The position numbers and the translations under genes are program-made. The notes below the pieces were generated by a model that searched no databases, was not told where the DNA came from, and was given only the letters and a program-made list of their open reading frames with translations. DNA of 8,509 nucleotides, from contig QMME01000157.1 of NCBI GenBank assembly GCA_003647095.1, positions 1 through 8,509 of the forward strand. Reading direction: 5' to 3'. This document shows positions 6,457 through 8,509 of the stretch, piece by piece. Position 1 is the stretch's first letter. Every line of letters begins with the position of its first letter. This DNA comes from Deltaproteobacteria bacterium (GTDB lineage: Bacteria; Myxococcota; B64-G9).

Positions 6457-6927
6457 ATGAAGAAACTGTTCTTGGCGGCATTGCTGGTGTCACTGCTGTC
6501 GTTACCGGCGCTGCCGGGCTGCGGCTCCGAGTGCGGCGGGATATGCGGCTCCCAGTGCGATATCATCGACTGCTCCTACAACGCCATCAAGTGCGACCTC
6601 TACCCCGGCTCGGGTATCGTGGTCCACTACGTAACCGAACTGGAGGGTGGGGGGCAGAACTGGACGGCACGGCTGTTTTTCGACACCACCGGCTTGCAGC
6701 AGGTCGCCGGGGCCAGGTTCGAGGGAGATGAACTGCTCAACCGGGTGCAGCTGTCACGTCCCGGCACCGCCGAGCAGTGGCCCGAGTTCGACGGAACCGA
6801 GTGCCACCTGGACAACGGCGGCGACGCTCCCGGCGATTTCTCCGGCCAGTGCAACTTCCACTTCGTCAATGGCTACCTGGCCACCTTCAACTTCTCCTGC
6901 CAACTGCAGGAGATCAATCCCGACTAG
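6457..6927 (+). CDS. Small Cys-rich lipoprotein
   Basis: A 156-aa protein starting MKKLFLAALLVSLLSLPALP, then GC with the lipobox Cys at residue 22. Right after it the Cys residues 22, 26, 30 and 34 are spaced every four positions (C-x3-C-x3-C-x3-C), followed by C39 and C46. The remaining part, about 50-156, looks like a beta-rich domain with alternating hydrophobic residues and three further Cys (116, 132, 148). The start at 6457 is chosen because of the AGGAGG site; a start at 6427 (ATGA overlap) is possible and would add 10 residues. It is 26 nt downstream of the large lipoprotein and probably co-transcribed. No family was recognised. If Cys22 is lipidated it cannot pair with the other cysteines. 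Confidence 0.85.
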   Translation: MKKLFLAALLVSLLSLPALPGCGSECGGICGSQCDIIDCSYNAIKCDLYPGSGIVVHYVTELEGGGQNWTARLFFDTTGLQQVAGARFEGDELLNRVQLSRPGTAEQWPEFDGTECHLDNGGDAPGDFSGQCNFHFVNGYLATFNFSCQLQEINPD

Positions 6928-6974
6928 TGCCGGCATTTCCCGCCCTGGCAGTGAGTTAGGCGTCGGCAGTTTTT
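6928..6974 (+). terminator. Possible terminator of the lipoprotein unit
   Basis: Immediately after the stop, TGCCGGC (6928-6934) can pair with GTCGGCA (6962-6968), 7 pairs including one G-U, followed by five T residues (6970-6974). The 27-nt loop is long for an intrinsic terminator, so the call is weak, but the place between convergent genes is right. Confidence 0.3.
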
Positions 6975-7010
6975 GTCCGGATCGGAATCCGCATCCCGGC
7001 GGTGGTTTTC

Positions 7011-7883
7011 CTACTGGCAGCTAGGCTGGGGTTTCTGGGTCAAGAGGGTGCTGAAATCCTCCTCCGACGAGGAACAGGGAGGTTGGCACTCGCCGTCGAG
7101 ATCGCCGTCACAGGCGGCCTCCACCGCCTGGCCGTGCAGGAGAATGGGCAGGGGATTGACGTTGCCGGCATTGGAGTGAATTTCCAGAAAGGCGTAGTAC
7201 TCTCCCTGGTCCGGGGGTACGAACTCCACCCGCAGGTTCAGCCCGCAGTCGTCGGGAGGTAACACCACGGTGGACTGGTCGCCCGGCATCCAGGTGAAAC
7301 GGGCGAAGGCGCAGGCGTCGTCATTGCCGTAGAGCACGGTCTGGTCCAGGTAGACTTCCAGGTCCGAGGAGCCGGTGTTGCAGAAGTTGAAGTCGGTGCC
7401 GTCGATATGCGGCCGCCGGCACACGCCCCCGGCACAACGCATGCCGTTGGCGCAATCGGCGTCCGCGCTGCAAACGTCGTGGCACCAGCCGTGGTCGCAA
7501 TTTTGGCCGGCCTGGCAGTTGCCGTCGGTCTGGCACAGGCGACAGTAACCGCGCTTCTGGCACTTGCCGTTGGTGCACAGGAACCCCTCGGGACAGTTGG
7601 CATCCGCCTCGCAGGCCTGCTCGCAATGCCCGTTGACGCAGAGGTTGTCGTCCCCGGAACAGTCATCGTCGCCACTGCAACTGGTAGCCGCCGGCCGCCA
7701 GCAGTAGCCGCCGGCACATACGGAGTCATCCACGCAGCGCTGTTCACTCTCACCCGAGATGGTGCGCTGGCACAGATCCCGCAAGTTCAAGCCGATGCTG
7801 ATCTCGGCACCGCCACCACCACAACTGCTGCTCAGCAGCAATATACCTGCCAGCCAGACAACCTTTCCCATCAGGTCACGCAT
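7011..7883 (-). CDS. Cys-rich lipoprotein with a choice-of-anchor-D-like C-terminal domain
   Basis: A 290-aa protein with a signal sequence (about 1-20) and lipobox LSSSC, Cys21. Residues 38-155 are packed with Cys in repeated units such as CVNGHC (82-87), CTNGKC (103-108) and CAGGVC (150-155), alternating with acidic turns (DDDC, ADANC, ADADC). These resemble disulfide-rich repeats common in secreted proteins of Myxococcota and relatives. Residues 165-256 read like a choice-of-anchor-D/HYDIN-type immunoglobulin-like domain: FNFCNTGSSDLEV, an F-x-P step near 221-223, G-E-Y-Y-A-F-L-E-I-H-S-N (227-238) and L-L-H-G-Q-A-V (248-254). The last 30 residues are again Cys-containing and probably disordered. 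An AGGAGG site lies 5 nt before the ATG. It follows a sigma-54 activator by 56 nt, and a sigma-70-like promoter is present in between. The exact function is unknown. Confidence 0.88.
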   Translation of the reverse strand: MRDLMGKVVWLAGILLLSSSCGGGGAEISIGLNLRDLCQRTISGESEQRCVDDSVCAGGYCWRPAATSCSGDDDCSGDDNLCVNGHCEQACEADANCPEGFLCTNGKCQKRGYCRLCQTDGNCQAGQNCDHGWCHDVCSADADCANGMRCAGGVCRRPHIDGTDFNFCNTGSSDLEVYLDQTVLYGNDDACAFARFTWMPGDQSTVVLPPDDCGLNLRVEFVPPDQGEYYAFLEIHSNAGNVNPLPILLHGQAVEAACDGDLDGECQPPCSSSEEDFSTLLTQKPQPSCQ

Positions 7884-7914
7884 GCCCGCCTCCTTGTCTC
7901 GTACCCTGGCCACC

Positions 7915-7939
7915 ATTCTTCGCCAGCCTTGCGGGGTTG

Positions 7940-7943
<4 letters not shown>
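7915..7943 (-). promoter_or_regulatory. Sigma-70-type promoter for the Cys-rich lipoprotein
   Basis: On the minus strand TTGACA (7938-7943), a 17-nt spacer and AAGAAT (7915-7920), with a perfect -35 and 4 of 6 at -10. The -35 contains the TGA stop of the activator gene. No -24/-12 sequence was found in this 56-nt spacer, so direct sigma-54 control of the lipoprotein would need a promoter further upstream. Confidence 0.5.

Positions 7944-8509
<566 letters not shown>

Noticed and set aside
6978..6991. Small hairpin CGGAT-CGGA-ATCCG between the convergent genes as a minus-strand terminator
   Set aside because: Only 5 bp of stem, and in the minus direction it is followed by an A-run and not a T-run.
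7768..7782. Plus-strand TGGCACAGATCCCGC with sigma-54-like GG-N10-GC spacing
   Set aside because: It lies inside the lipoprotein gene on the opposite strand, has a poor -12 block and no plus-strand gene follows.

Overview
The window is high-GC bacterial DNA densely packed with genes. Three things suggest a Myxococcota/Bradymonadota-type (former Deltaproteobacteria) genome: two sigma-54 enhancer-binding proteins (one with an FHA input domain), several lipoproteins with low-complexity Asp/Asn/Gly linkers, and Cys-rich C-x(2-3)-G-x-C repeats. This assignment is an inference from gene style, not from a marker gene. No tRNA, rRNA, CRISPR array or insertion sequence was seen.

Layout. The left end (1-1773, minus strand) holds the start of a secreted Cys-containing protein (1-157, cut by the window edge). 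Upstream of it are a near-perfect -24/-12 sigma-54 promoter (193-209), a cluster of inverted repeats (289-391), and a complete FHA-AAA+-Fis sigma-54 activator (391-1773, GTG start). A 165-bp divergent control region (1774-1938) with several palindromes separates it from the plus-strand genes. The first three of these (1939-4794) form a tight operon: a COG2907-type FAD oxidoreductase, a classical short-chain dehydrogenase, and an acetoacetate-decarboxylase-fold protein that keeps the Schiff-base lysine but lacks the usual second lysine. A separate sigma-70-like promoter (4791-4820) precedes two exported lipoproteins (4844-6430 and 6457-6927). A short convergent spacer (6928-7010) faces a minus-strand pair at the right end: a Cys-rich lipoprotein with a choice-of-anchor-D-like C-terminal domain (7011-7883), downstream of the C-terminal part of a second sigma-54 activator (7940-8509, cut by the window edge).

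How it fits together. At both ends a sigma-54 activator gene is followed, on the same strand, by a gene for an exported Cys-rich protein. At the left end the exported protein has its own sigma-54 promoter, so the activator next door is the obvious candidate regulator. The middle operon looks like a small lipid or keto-acid modification pathway whose substrate cannot be read from sequence. The main novelty candidates are the paired activator/Cys-rich exported-protein modules and the three-enzyme operon with its altered decarboxylase-like active site.
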